Source: Theropithecus gelada
Taxonomy: Eukaryota; Chordata; Mammalia; Primates; Cercopithecidae
Length of the DNA stretch: 64,000 nucleotides
Reading direction: 5' to 3'
Assembly: GCF_003255815.1 (NCBI RefSeq)
Contig: NC_037680.1
Coordinates: forward strand, 26,072,304-26,136,303
Under the pieces are notes generated by a model. It saw only the letters and a program-made list of their open reading frames with translations. It ran no database searches and had not been told where the DNA came from. A program made the translations under genes and the position numbers. Positions 12,003 to 22,276 of the stretch are shown piece after piece (position 1 is the stretch's first letter; the number at the start of each line of letters is the position of its first letter).

Positions 12003-12330
12003 TCTTTTTCTTCTTTTTTGTTTTGTTTTGTTTGTTTGTTTGTTTTTTGAGACAGAGTCTCGCTCTGTCATCCAGGCTGCAGTGCAGTGGCGTGATCTCG
12101 GCTCACTGCAAGCTCCACCTCCCAGGCTCTAAGAGATTTTTGTGCCTCAGCCCCCAGAGTAGCTGGGATTATAAGTGCACGCCACCATGCCTGACTAATT
12201 TTGTATTTTCAGTAAAAACAGGGTTTCTCCATGTTGGCCAGGCTGGTCTTGAACCCTGACCTCAGGTGATACACCCACCTCGGCCTCCCAAAATGTTGGA
12301 ATTACAGGCGTGAGCCACCATGCCTGGCCA
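12003..12330 (-). mobile_element. AluS-type SINE
   Basis: Reverse-oriented full-length Alu with a (T)nGTTTG-type tail at 12003-12048, then gagacagagtctcgctctgt, ending tgcctggcca. Imperfect target-site duplications around aatttRaaaatattt at 11989-12003 and 12330-12344 bracket it. It carries the AluS-like 'gacctcaggtgat' form. Confidence 0.93.
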
Positions 12331-12346
12331 ATTTGAAAATATTTAT

Positions 12347-13440
12347 TAAATGTGCCTACCACTCCCAGGAAGTAATAATGCTCCTGGAATCAATACAAAG
12401 GGAAAGATAAAGATGTTCACTGAAGCATTTAAAAAGATACGTGTACTAAGCGGAAAGATAGCAGTGCCAGGGGACTTCTCCCTGGTGCCGTGGAGGTTGC
12501 ACTGAGGCTGTTGGGCCACAGTATCAAAAGAGCTGTTCATGCAATAGCAAACTGATGTGAGAGCAAGACAACTGGATTTAGAAACCTGATCCCTAGGAGA
12601 AGAGCTATCTCCACACACACATTATGGGATGAAGGAATAAAGCTCCTCCAACAGGACCTTGCTCCTCTCCTGTGGATCCAAGGTTTTTTTATTTTTTTAA
12701 TGGTAACACAAATTTACAATGAAAAGTCCTCCAGTTTAACATAAAAAAGGAAGATTTTGTTTTAGAATGCCATATAGAAGGGGACTGGGAGGATCCAAGA
12801 ACATTGCTCACCTCTCATTTGAGGGGAGGGTATATTTGGCTTCAATAAATCTCTTGCCTTTCAAGGACAAGGAGAAGTAAACAGAAATACAGCAGCATAG
12901 CAATAAGGTCTGCTTTAAAAATGAATAATCCAGACAGAATAGAAAAGCATTTTTCTTGCAAAATAAACTTTTATGCAATAAAAGTGTAAATTCAATGAAA
13001 AAAAATTCTGAAAATACAGGTAAACCAAAAGAAAAAAGTAAACTTCACCATTTGCCCCCCCACCAGAAAAGATGTGTTATAAACATCAGAAGTCTTGAAT
13101 AGACTGATTTCAAAACTGAGTTGTGGTCTTGAAAATTTTTGAGAATGTACAGATTATATGACACGGCTAGTGAAGATAATATACAAGTATATTGATAAAG
13201 AAGTAACTGAACAGAAGAGGATATGAAAACTGAAATACAAAATTCATTTTAAAATATAAGTAAATGAAAAGGAAAACTAATATTTAAAATAGAATTTCAA
13301 ACACTAAAATCAAGCAGAAGCATACCTAAAAGTATAACAGCATACATAAAAGTATAACAGAATTATATACAATCAAATTTAATTTTACAAAATGCAAAGA
13401 CGATATAAAGCCCAAATTTTTTTAAAAAAGTAAGAAAAAT
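12347..13440. other. Unassigned AT-rich sequence
   Basis: I recognise no repeat. A-rich stretches at 12940-13440 may belong to the old L1 that follows, but the match is too weak to set a boundary. The short minus-strand frame at 12346-12618 shows no family features. Confidence 0.4.
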
Positions 13441-14360
13441 GAAGAAGGCTTCTGGCTAAGATGAAGCAAAAGGAACCCAATTTACCTTCTGACATGAAAG
13501 TACAACAATAATAAAAAGCCAAACAGTACATACACAATGGTTTGCAAGCCCCATTACATTAGGAATGAATGGGAGTGATCTCTGAAAGATGGGGCGCTCT
13601 CAGAGAAAGATGAGTACTACCATCGCTTGGCTTAGTGTCCTAAGAAAGTTCTCACACTACAGCCCAACAAGGGGGAACCTAAGCAGAGCCCAGCAGATTC
13701 CCTAAATTGGGGAGACAGAACTGAGAGTCCCAGGACACCAAAGCAGGTCAAGGTCACAAGATAAAGAACTGAAAAAGGGAACTCCACACACGCAGACAAC
13801 TCTGGGGACCTGGGATGTGTTCCTCTCAAGTACTGAACCGGGCACTGATCAGCATAAACAAGCGAAAACAACAAAAACTGGAGAAAAACTACCTGAAATA
13901 ATTAGAGGAAACAGTAACTGGCCAGGAATTCAGTCTCTTACCAGTCAATCTGGAAAAGTTCAGATTTACAGGATATTTGATAGTGTACTTAGAAAGGTCT
14001 CAGAGGTGAGGATTAGCCCTAGGATAACATTGCTCTGGTCCTACCTAAAATTAAAAGCAAGATCTAAAAAGATTAAAATCTTTTTAGGTAATTTAATTGC
14101 GCTTAAGAACAGAGCTCTAGAACATTTACAGGAATACAAAAATATAAGCTACCCAAGAAGGTGAAATTCACATGTCTACTACTCAAATAAAAGATTTTGT
14201 CATGAAAGCAAGCAAGAAAATACAGCTCACAATGACAAACAAAAATCAATCAATTGAGAATAAGCCAGAAATGACACAGGTGTTCAAATTAGCAGATGAG
14301 GATATTTTAAAAGTTATAACCACATTCCATTTGTTCAAAAAGTTAAGTAGAGACCAAAAG

Positions 14361-14361
<1 letters not shown>

Positions 14362-14410
<49 letters not shown>

Positions 14411-14412
14411 GC
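14362..14412. repeat. (TG)n(TA)n microsatellite
   Basis: About 18 TG units followed by TA units, inside the old L1 ORF1 region. It forms the left part of a 62-bp tandem duplication. Confidence 0.95.
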
Positions 14413-14498
14413 TAAAAAGGAGCTTTTAGAGACGCATATATATAGAGAGACATATATAACATATATATATATGCTAAAAAGGAACTTTTAGAGATGAA
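14401..14498 (+). repeat. 62-bp tandem duplication within old L1
   Basis: The block tatatatatgctaaaaagg, continuing agRcttttagaga, occurs with gctaaaaagg at 14411-14420 and again at 14473-14482. The two copies differ at only two or three positions, so the duplication is much younger than the L1 sequence it sits in. The TA-rich linker probably promoted slippage. Confidence 0.85.
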
Positions 14499-14994
14499 AA
14501 CTACCATACAGTATGAGGAATCAAAAATACAGTAGACGGAACTAACAACATCATGATATTGCAAAAGGAAAAGCTAGCTAATGTAAAGAAGACAAAAACA
14601 GAAACTACCCAAAATAAAATATGGAGAAAAATTAATTTTTAAAAAAATTAGCAGAGCATCAGTGAGTTATATGACACGTTTAGATGGCTTCATAGATCCA
14701 TAATCCAAGTCTTTAATGAAGATAAGAAACAAAAAGGTGATGCAGATTATTTATCAGAAAGAATGGGAGTGAGAAGACGTGGAGCAGCACTATTAATACA
14801 GAAAGAAAACTGAAACCTGTCTGGGTGAATTCTATACCCAGATAATTTTTTTAAAGGTGAAATAAGGACTTTAAGATATAAAAAACCTGAAAAAATTCAT
14901 TACAGAAGTCCTGTACTACAAGAAATGCTGAAGAAGGCATAAAAACAATGCAACTTATATTAAGTGACATGAACTAGAAATGGAAAGGCAAATG

Positions 14995-15365
14995 CCACAT
15001 AATCTCATCTATTCAATCTAAAATAGTCAAATTTATAGAAACAGAAAATGAAGGGCACTAGAGAATAAAGGCTGGGGATTGGGGGATTAGGGAGATGTCG
15101 GTCAAAGAATACAAACCTTCAGCTATACAAGAGGAATACATCCAATAGATCTATTGTACATTGTGGTGACTATAGTTAATAACAATATATTGTATAATTG
15201 AAAATTGCTAAGAGAGTAGATTTTAAATATTCTCACCACAATAATAAATGAGGTAATGCATATGTTGATTAGCTTGATTTAGCCATTCCACAATGTTTAC
15301 ATATATGAAAACATAATGTTGTACACCATAAATATATACAGATTTTTTATTTGTCATTTAAAAAA
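14995..15365 (+). mobile_element. Old L1 (L1MA/MB-like) 3' end
   Basis: Contains the characteristic 3' UTR order: 'ggctggggattgggggatt', 'ggagatgtcggtcaaag', gtggtgactatagttaat, 'aattgctaagagagtaga' and 'gttgtacaccataaatatatacag'. Plus strand. It may be the 3' end of the element whose ORF1 precedes it, with ORF2 missing, as in HAL1. Confidence 0.85.
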
Positions 15366-15930
15366 TGAAAGCATAAGCCAAGAGAACAAATAAAATACGT
15401 GCCTGATATGGACAGTAATTATAAGTGTGTTCATTTCCCTCAATAAAAGATGAAGATTCACGTTGACTTTTAAAAATGCAACTAAAATCTTTCTACATGT
15501 GATACACCTAAAAATAAATAGTTCACATTATTTCAATAAGTCAAATATACATATACACATAATACATAATGCACACGCAATAAAAAGAAAAGGAAAAAAT
15601 TTTACTCTGTAAAATTACAATTCAATTAGAACAAAGAAGTAAATATATAAATATGATTGTTTTGTCAATAAAGTTTATAATCAAAATCAAATACCATGCA
15701 CCAAATACCATGGAACAGACTGTGATACCATACAAAATAATGAGGATAAAAGGGGTAAATAGAATGAAAAGGAAAACAAAGAAAAGAACAAGGAAGATAG
15801 AGGAAATAAAAAGGAAAGAAAGGGAAAAGAAGGAAAAGAAAGAGGAGAAGAAAGAAGGAAAAAGAAAAGCAGAGGAAGAATTAAAAGCAGTAGAAAAATT
15901 ACTGTAATAATGAGAGTCTAATATATTTCA
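15366..15930. other. A-rich sequence ending in a purine tract
   Basis: Probably worn L1-like A-rich sequence. From 15765 to 15895 it becomes an irregular aag/gaaaa purine tract. The 84-codon Lys/Glu-rich frame at 15653-15907 (+) comes from this low-complexity DNA and is not supported as a gene. Confidence 0.5.
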
Positions 15931-18205
15931 ATCTTCACCCAAACAGGCAGAAAGAGATAAATAACCAAAAAAAGAAAAAAAGAAATAATATAATAAATAA
16001 GGCTGAATGATCAGAGACTTAACAGAGAATGTGTCTTTTTGTTAGCATCATGGAATAATCATAAGTATTTTCTTATACTTAAGCATAAAGAAGACATCCA
16101 TATATTTTACAAAGAAGAATAATACAGTTCATGTTCTCTTAATACAGTGTAGGAAATCTAAAAATTAATAGTGGTGTTAACATTTTAATATGTATTACAT
16201 ATCATTCATTCACAAAATAAATACTTTCTGAGTATTTTTTATGAGAAGCCACTATAAAAAAAAAAACTTCGCTATTATGATGTTTTCATTTAACATTCTA
16301 GCAGGGGATAAAAACAATACCTTCAAAAATGATTTTAAGATTATTTTTCATTTTCTCTTTTGCTTTTTTGAATATGAGACCCCTTCTGGTTTATCCTCCA
16401 CACCCCCAAATAAATACACCTTCAAGCTCTACTGTTTGAGTGTCATTTCGTGGTGTTTTGTTTTGTTTTAAATTCCTACTGCAAGCTCTCCGACCCTTCA
16501 GCAATTTAACAATTTAGCTTGGAGAAATAAGTTGATAGAGTTCACCTGAAATAACACGTTATTTCTTTCTGTCGTTAAGGTTTTGATGGAGTCAGGAAGA
16601 AGAAAGGCATAATAATGAAGGATGGGAAAAATAAAAAGCTACAGTCTCCAATCAAGCAAAGAAAATCAAGAGTTTGAAAAGGAGCTCAAAAGGATTGTGC
16701 TCTTATGTTAATATTCCCCATTCCAGGCTTTGGTCTAGAGCAGAGGAGATGAGTTACATAAGTAAAGCTAACACCAAGGACAGTGGAGGCTCTTACTCCA
16801 TCCAGTTCTCTCTTCTCCCTCTGGAAAGTGGGACTGTTCTGTAACAACCCGAGCACAGATACATCAATCATTATGTGCTGGAGGGCACAATGAGACCAGG
16901 AAGCTCCTGAAGTGTGGCTCTTCCCAGCTGCCGCCAGTTCCTATGTGGCATAGACAGAACTCAAATCCTGGCTTAAGGATTTGTAAGTAATCAAAGAAGT
17001 TATTTACAGAGTTGACAAGGTAACTCTGGGCAAAGACTGTGAAATGACCACCCAGTCCAGAGCCAGAAGGGGGAGACACAGGCCGACTTGAAAGTAGTCA
17101 GCATCATTGTGAGCTGAAAGGGCTCAGCTCCCAGGCATTGGTCCTGGGAGCATTGTCTCAGCCAAAGGACAGTACCAGGGTTACAAAACCATCAACTTCA
17201 GTAGAGCCTGCTTTAATTAGGACCTGCCCCTCAAATTCATGTCTATAAAAATTCACATGGAAAAAAATTCTCTTTTAATATCATGGATTCCTGGGAACAA
17301 AAGCACTTACACAAACAATTTCCCTCCTCTTGGTCTATGTAGTTGCCCTCTATCAGCAAATATTGCATTGGAGTGAGGCTATTTGGGGTTGTGTGAAAAG
17401 ACAACAATTTCTAACTGAATGGCATTTGAAAAAAGAGAGAGGAAGGGATAGAACATGCACGAGAGAAAACTCAGATTAACCAAATTTCTCACTGCTTTCT
17501 ATTGTGCTGTTTCTTTAGATATAAAAATTGCAGTGCATGGTTGAAGATAGTTTTGGCAATTGGAATCAGAGAATAAAGCCATTCTGGAAACCAGGCAAGT
17601 AGAACGATGAATGGTACACTATCTTTTGGTTACAAAGTACTCAATCAAGTCTCTCTAATGTATGACATATTGACACTATCACATAATTATCCAGTGAACT
17701 TGCCAAAGGAAGGACTAATAAAGAAAGGTGGTAACAAAGGGAGGTAGTAGCAAAAACAAACAAACAAACAAACAAACAAAAAACCAGTAACAAAGAAAGG
17801 TACCAATAGAGAAATGTATTTGTGTGAATCTCTGTGTAATGACCTGGAGCCAGGCCATAAAAATAAACTATACACATTCACTATTGATATTAAAATGACT
17901 CATAGTCTATTTATCAATACAAAAATTTATTATTATTACTTATTTCCACAATCCACGTGAGCTAGATCAAATATAACATTGAAAATACACTGTGGCTAAA
18001 GACCAAAGAGAGACTAATACCTCAATTGGATAACAGCAAATAATAAAATATGGATTTACATTTTTTCCTTCACTAAATTAATGAATTTCCATCAGTGAAT
18101 GAAAACAGCTTTTCCATTCCTAAAGTGTGTAATCACGGTTGAATGGTTAAAATAAAAAACCTATAATGCCATTTGGAAATTCCTAGTGTCAATTTAAATC
18201 TTGCT
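15931..18205. other. Stretch without recognised genes or repeats
   Basis: About 2.3 kb. A (CAAA)n run lies at 17755-17781. I see no other repeat and no credible reading frame. Confidence 0.45.
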
Positions 18206-18425
18206 GATTATAAGGTTTATCAGTGCCCAACACACACGAGGTACTCTAATAAATAAAATTAATATTTTACATTTGGATCATTCCTAAAAATTGCAAAGCA
18301 CTTTCACATGCCATATCTTCCTCAATCTTCCTAACAACCTCATGACACTATAAAACAGAAATAAGCTCTTCACACTGCAACTGTTAGGGTTTAAGTTCAC
18401 AACTCAGGCTACAAAAGCATATCAT
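18206..18425 (-). mobile_element. MIR SINE (worn)
   Basis: The segments 'ttgcaaagcactttcacatgcc', 'cttcctaacaacctcatgacac' and later 'gggtttaagttcacaactcagg' lie in the order of a MIR read on its reverse strand. Divergence is high and the ends are uncertain. Confidence 0.55.
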
Positions 18426-19620
18426 TTATGATAGAAATATAATTAAGACTTACAAATTGACAATTATTCTTGCTGGCTGATGACTAACACATACATGAGT
18501 TTCCTGAAGTTAGTGGCAAAATTGAAATAGTTAAACATAAGAATAAATAAACAATAGAGGACTTCCACACTGCAGTTTTAAGAAATGCAAACATAAAGGC
18601 TCCCCTCTCATAATAAGGCCTGTTAATATTTCACACCCTCAATCATTTCCTACTCCCAGAGTATATGAGCAAATTACATGCAAGAATGACTGGGCAGGTC
18701 ATACTCACTGTAATTATAATTTATCACACTTGAAAGACTTTTTGAAAACTCATTCAGAGTAAGTTTGTTGCAAAGTAACTGTATTTTAGCAAAAAAAAGG
18801 GGGGTATATGGTATAATCTGAAAAAGAAATATCTAATTAAAAAAAAAACTTGATGTGAAAATTACTATTCCTTTGGTCCTGGTGCTTTTATGTTTTTGGT
18901 GTCTTATTCAGTGCCTGTTTGAAGTGAGACCCAGAGGATAAGTTTTCCTGACTCCAAGTTCTTTGAATTTCTCACTGCCCATTCCTACTTCTCAGGATCC
19001 TAAGATTTATTAAAATCCATTATGGACCATATTTGTCTTCTCCATCTTTGTATATCTTTATTCAGAGGACCATATTTTTTTGTAACTCCTATTTCTGATA
19101 ACCTTCTAATGATATTCAGTTGTTTTTCAGGCAGCAAACTTTTTAAAAACTGGTATGTAGATGGCAAATATATCATGTTTATACAATTTACCATGTAGAA
19201 CTCATATTTAAAACCTATGTAAAGACTGAAATTATATTTGAAGTATTCCTATTACTGTCTCATCTCTGCATAGCATTGTATGATTTAAAACACTTTATTT
19301 ACAATATAGAAATTAATTTTTATCTACAAATATTATTTGAATTGTGAAAAAATATGTATTTTGAGGAAAGATGAAAAAAAATTGGGTCATTTCAACCAGT
19401 GTAAAAAGTACTAGTAAATATCTAGTACTTTTATTCTATTTATAAAACAGTTTTAGAAAGAAACACGTTGTCTGCTTTCCTGCACCGTCATTGGAATAAT
19501 GAAAACAATGATAGAAATTGAGTAAAGAATTAAGCAAAATAACAGATTTAGCTTCTTTTAAAACTACATGATAATAAATGTTGTGATATTTCCATGTCAA
19601 TTTCTTTAAAAATGACTATT
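18426..19620. other. Stretch without recognised genes or repeats
   Basis: AT-rich sequence, no repeat recognised, no credible reading frame. Confidence 0.45.
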
Positions 19621-19854
19621 CAAAAAGCATTTACAAAGTATTTATCCTTATGCCAGAGACTGTATCAATTATCGTATAAGAGACCCCGCTATGACCCTCC
19701 CTCAAAGACCTCATAGTTTAACATAACACATAGGATTCATAATGGAAGCTGCAGAGCACACAGTGCTGTGCAATACACAAGAGGTATCGCTTAACTCTGA
19801 GTTTAAAGGATAATCTTCGCTGAGGAACTAATTTTGAGTCTTGAAAAAAGAATC
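19621..19854 (-). mobile_element. Possible L2 fragment
   Basis: The run 'agcatttacaaagtatttatcc', 'atgccagagactgt' and 'agacctcatagttta' resembles the reverse strand of an L2 3' end followed by its body. It is weakly conserved and could be another old repeat. Confidence 0.4.
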
Positions 19855-20313
19855 AAGATTCACCAGGTAGGCTGGGGCAGTGGCTCATGCCCGTAATCCC
19901 AGCATTTTGAGAGGCCAAGGTGGGAGGATTGCTTGAACCCAGGAGTTCAAGATCAGTCTGACAACATAAGGAGACCTCATTTCTACATTTTTTTTTTTTT
20001 TTATTAGCCAGGCATCATAGCTTGTGCCTATGGTCCCAGGTACTTGGGAGACTGAGGTTAGAGGATCACTTTGTCCTGGGAGGTCGAGGCTACAGTGATC
20101 TGTGAGAGTATTGATACAGAAGAGAAGTGCTGAGAAGGGAAGAGTGTGGTCCCTTTAAATGATATGGAAGTGGGGAAGGGAAATGCTAGGGAGAGGAGGG
20201 TGTGGTCCCTGGCTGGGGCTCCACCCCCACGGACCTCGGTGAGAACAGGCATTTCATACGCAAATGTTGCATTTCCCAAGACCACTGTGGTCTTCCACGC
20301 CCCCATCCTTTGC

Positions 20314-20321
20314 CTATAAAA
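20314..20321 (+). promoter_or_regulatory. TATA box of the ERV1 LTR
   Basis: The sequence tgcctataaaaacacc lies about 200 bp into the LTR, where the U3/R promoter is expected. It would start transcription near 20345 if active. Activity is unknown. Confidence 0.6.
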
Positions 20322-20596
20322 ACACCCAAGACCCTAATAGGCAGTCACACAAGCGGCCGGACATGGAGAGGAGCACATCAGGAGAAGAACACTCAGGTGG
20401 CTGGACATAGAGAGGAACTAACTGGCAGGTACCGGCACACTGGCAGGCTACCAACCAGCAGAAGCAGAAGAATGTGGAGTCTGGCTGGGGCAGTCGGAGG
20501 ACAGCCCAGGCTGCTTGGGAGGTTCAACTCCAGAGGAAAACCTTCCCACTCCATCCCCTTCTGACTTCCCCCATCTGCTGAGCGCTACCTCCACTC

Positions 20597-20602
20597 AATA
20601 AA
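20597..20602 (+). terminator. Polyadenylation signal of the ERV1 LTR
   Basis: AATAAA in the context cactcaataaaacc, about 280 bp downstream of the TATA box, as expected at the end of the LTR R region. Confidence 0.6.
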
Positions 20603-21050
20603 ACCTTGCACTCATTCTCCCAGCCCACATGTGATTTGATTCCTCTGGTACATCATGGCAAGAACCTGGAATACAGAAAGCTCTCTGTTGTTGCGACAAG
20701 GTGGAGGGTCTAACTGAGCTGGTTAAGACAAGCTACCTATAGACGGCAGAATTAAAAGAGCAAAACTAAAGAGCACCCTGAAACACATGCCAACTGGGGC
20801 TTCAGGAGCTATAAACACTCACCACTAGACACTGTCACGGGGTTGGAGCCCCACAGCCTGCTAGTCTGTATGCTTCCCCTAGACGTTTGAGCAGCAGGGC
20901 ACTGAAGAAGCAAGCCACACCCACATCGCATGCCCTGCGAAGGGGACAAGGGAACTTTTCTCGTTTCACTACCACTGCACCCCAGGTTGGGCGACAGAAC
21001 AAAACCCCGTCCCAAAAAATAAAAAAATTTAAAAAAAAGATTCACCAGGT

Positions 21051-21309
21051 GGATTAAAGCCTGAATAAGAATATATAAATATAGTTATAAAAGTTTGAGA
21101 GTCAACAGAGAAAAGTGAATCATAAAGTTGCATAACTTAGCAACTATAGGTCTTTATATACTGTTGTTTTCCCCCAGAAATCTAGAAAAATACTAATTTG
21201 AATCTCACTCTTAGCTTGAAGCTCCCTCACATACATTTTTTGGGTGAGAAGGATATGAGTTTTGGTTTGATTTTTAAATAATAATAATATATAACAACCA
21301 CAAAAAGCT
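21051..21309. other. Unassigned AT-rich sequence
   Basis: Sequence between the Alu target-site duplication and the first copy of the local duplication. No repeat recognised. Confidence 0.45.
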
Positions 21310-21472
21310 ATTAAATATTTTAAATTAAAAATAATGAAACTACTAAAGGAATCCAATTGAATAAAATGTGAAATATATGACTGGCAGAAGTGGTGAAAAA
21401 TCAAACTATAATTCAACAATTAAAGACCATGTGTATTAATATTAAACATTACAAAAGCTTTATTTAAAGTAG
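21310..21472 (+). repeat. Direct duplication, copy A
   Basis: This about 160-bp block recurs at 23727-23903 in the same orientation. Shared runs include attaaatattttaaa at the left end, 'caaactataattcaacaatt' and tgtattaatattaaa. Copy A lacks about 20 bp that copy B has near 23785. I do not recognise the block as a known repeat. Confidence 0.85.
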
Positions 21473-21892
21473 TCCATAAATTAGTCACTGATTACTTTTA
21501 GTGATTATTCTATTCAAAATACAGTCACATTGTTTTTTAAAAATTAATAATGTTTCCAATAAGACACAGAGTTTAAATAACAACAGCAACAAAAGTCTGT
21601 TAGAGTTTCTCTAATGAAAAAGCCAGGGTTTAAAAAATAGGTTAAAAAACAGATTTATCAATTTCAGAAATCTTAAATATTACTTCCCATAATCAATCTT
21701 TCTGATGTGTTCATTACAAAGTATTTGTTCACAATAAGCTGATAGCAGTGGAGATTACCCTACTGAAAAAGGTACAGGTTCTACTTTTTATAATTTAAAA
21801 TAGTATTTGTTATTTGGTGGATTTTTAAAATTCAACTTTTATTTACATCCTGTTATATAGCAGATGCTAAGCTACTTTTTAACTTCTGGCTT

Positions 21893-22003
21893 TTTAACTT
21901 TTACTTTTTACTTTTTAAGTTTTTACTTTTAACTTTTTAACTTTCTACTTACTTTTTAACTTTTTACTTTTTAACTTTTACTTTTTAACTTTTACATGGT
22001 TTG
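21893..22003. repeat. ctttttaactttta-type minisatellite
   Basis: About nine irregular tandem units of 10-14 bp built on tttttaactt and ttttacttt, strongly asymmetric: one strand is nearly all T/C with single A pairs. Confidence 0.9.
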
Positions 22004-22046
22004 GCTAAATTTGTATTTTCTACCTAATAAGAGGCTAAAAGAGGAG

Positions 22047-22140
22047 CAAATATATATATATTTACATACACATGTGTATGTGTGTATGTATGTATATATA
22101 TATGTGTGTGTATATATGTGTGTGTGTGTGTGTGTATATG
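22047..22140. repeat. Compound TA/CA/TG microsatellite
   Basis: Alternating tatata, acaca and tgtgtg runs, with only brief interruptions. Confidence 0.9.
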
Positions 22141-22157
22141 TGTCTGCATGACGGGCT

Positions 22158-22227
22158 AAGACAACACACTTAACGGATAGCAGAAATTTCTGTTATCCAG
22201 TAACCAACAGGCTAAGTGTGTTGTCTT
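22158..22227. repeat. Nested inverted repeat (hairpin/cruciform candidate)
   Basis: Outer 15-bp perfect arms are aagacaacacactta at 22158-22172 and taagtgtgttgtctt at 22213-22227. Inside lies a second near-palindrome, ggatagcagaaa at 22175-22186 and tttctgttatcc at 22187-22198, with one mismatch. The unpaired parts are 2 nt on the left and 14 nt on the right. I do not recognise it as a known element. Confidence 0.85.
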
Positions 22228-22276
22228 CATGAGGACATACTTATCAGTCATCCATTATGTTTATAAACATGAAACA

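Larger units (their letters stand above)
13440..14990 (+). mobile_element. Old L1/HAL1 5' region and ORF1 remnant
   Basis: The stretch follows the order of ancient L1 5' regions and ORF1. A GC-richer leader runs 13530-13850. ORF1-like blocks follow, such as 'gaaatgacacaggtgttcaaattagcag' (14270-14305), cagagcatcagtgagtta (14653-14670), 'gtgaattctatacccag' (14826-14842) and 'ctgtactacaagaaatgctgaag' (14911-14933). Many frameshifts leave only short frames such as 13817-14164 and 14172-14429. HAL1, which carries only ORF1, is as likely as a full L1M. Confidence 0.7.
20112..20968 (+). mobile_element. Class I (ERV1) solo LTR inside an Alu
   Basis: An 857-bp insertion with TG...CA ends (tgatacag at the start, gtttca at the end), interrupting an Alu at one point. 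Flanking bases are gtat on the left and ctac on the right. Alu elements normally read gtac or gtgc there, so a 4-bp duplication of gtac with one later change in each copy is likely, fitting an ERV1-type integrase. It has a TATA box and one polyadenylation signal in the expected order. No internal viral sequence remains, so it is a recombined solo LTR. I do not assign the subfamily. Confidence 0.9.
19868..21040 (+). mobile_element. Old Alu split in two by a class I LTR
   Basis: The left part at 19868-20111 runs from 'ggctggggcagtggctcatg' through the A/T-rich middle and most of the right arm. The right part at 20969-21040 resumes at 'ctaccactgcaccccagg' and ends in an A-rich tail. The interrupted Alu is bracketed by a 14-bp identical target-site duplication, aagattcaccaggt, at 19855-19868 and 21037-21050. 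AluJ/old S by its form. The Alu is therefore older than the LTR inside it. Confidence 0.95.
21473..22276. other. Unassigned sequence between duplication copy A and the L1
   Basis: About 800 bp that do not look like L1 in either orientation. It contains a minisatellite (21893-22003), a TA/TG-rich run (22047-22140) and a strong inverted repeat (22158-22227), listed separately. Confidence 0.5.

Noticed and set aside
15653..15907. 84-residue Lys/Glu-rich open frame
   Set aside because: Low-complexity AAG/GAA DNA next to an old L1, without other support.
20202..20564. 120-residue open frame
   Set aside because: Lies wholly inside the solo LTR, where no retroviral protein is encoded.
21893..22003. 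CRISPR-like array
   Set aside because: Units are short, irregular and without distinct spacers. The DNA is vertebrate.
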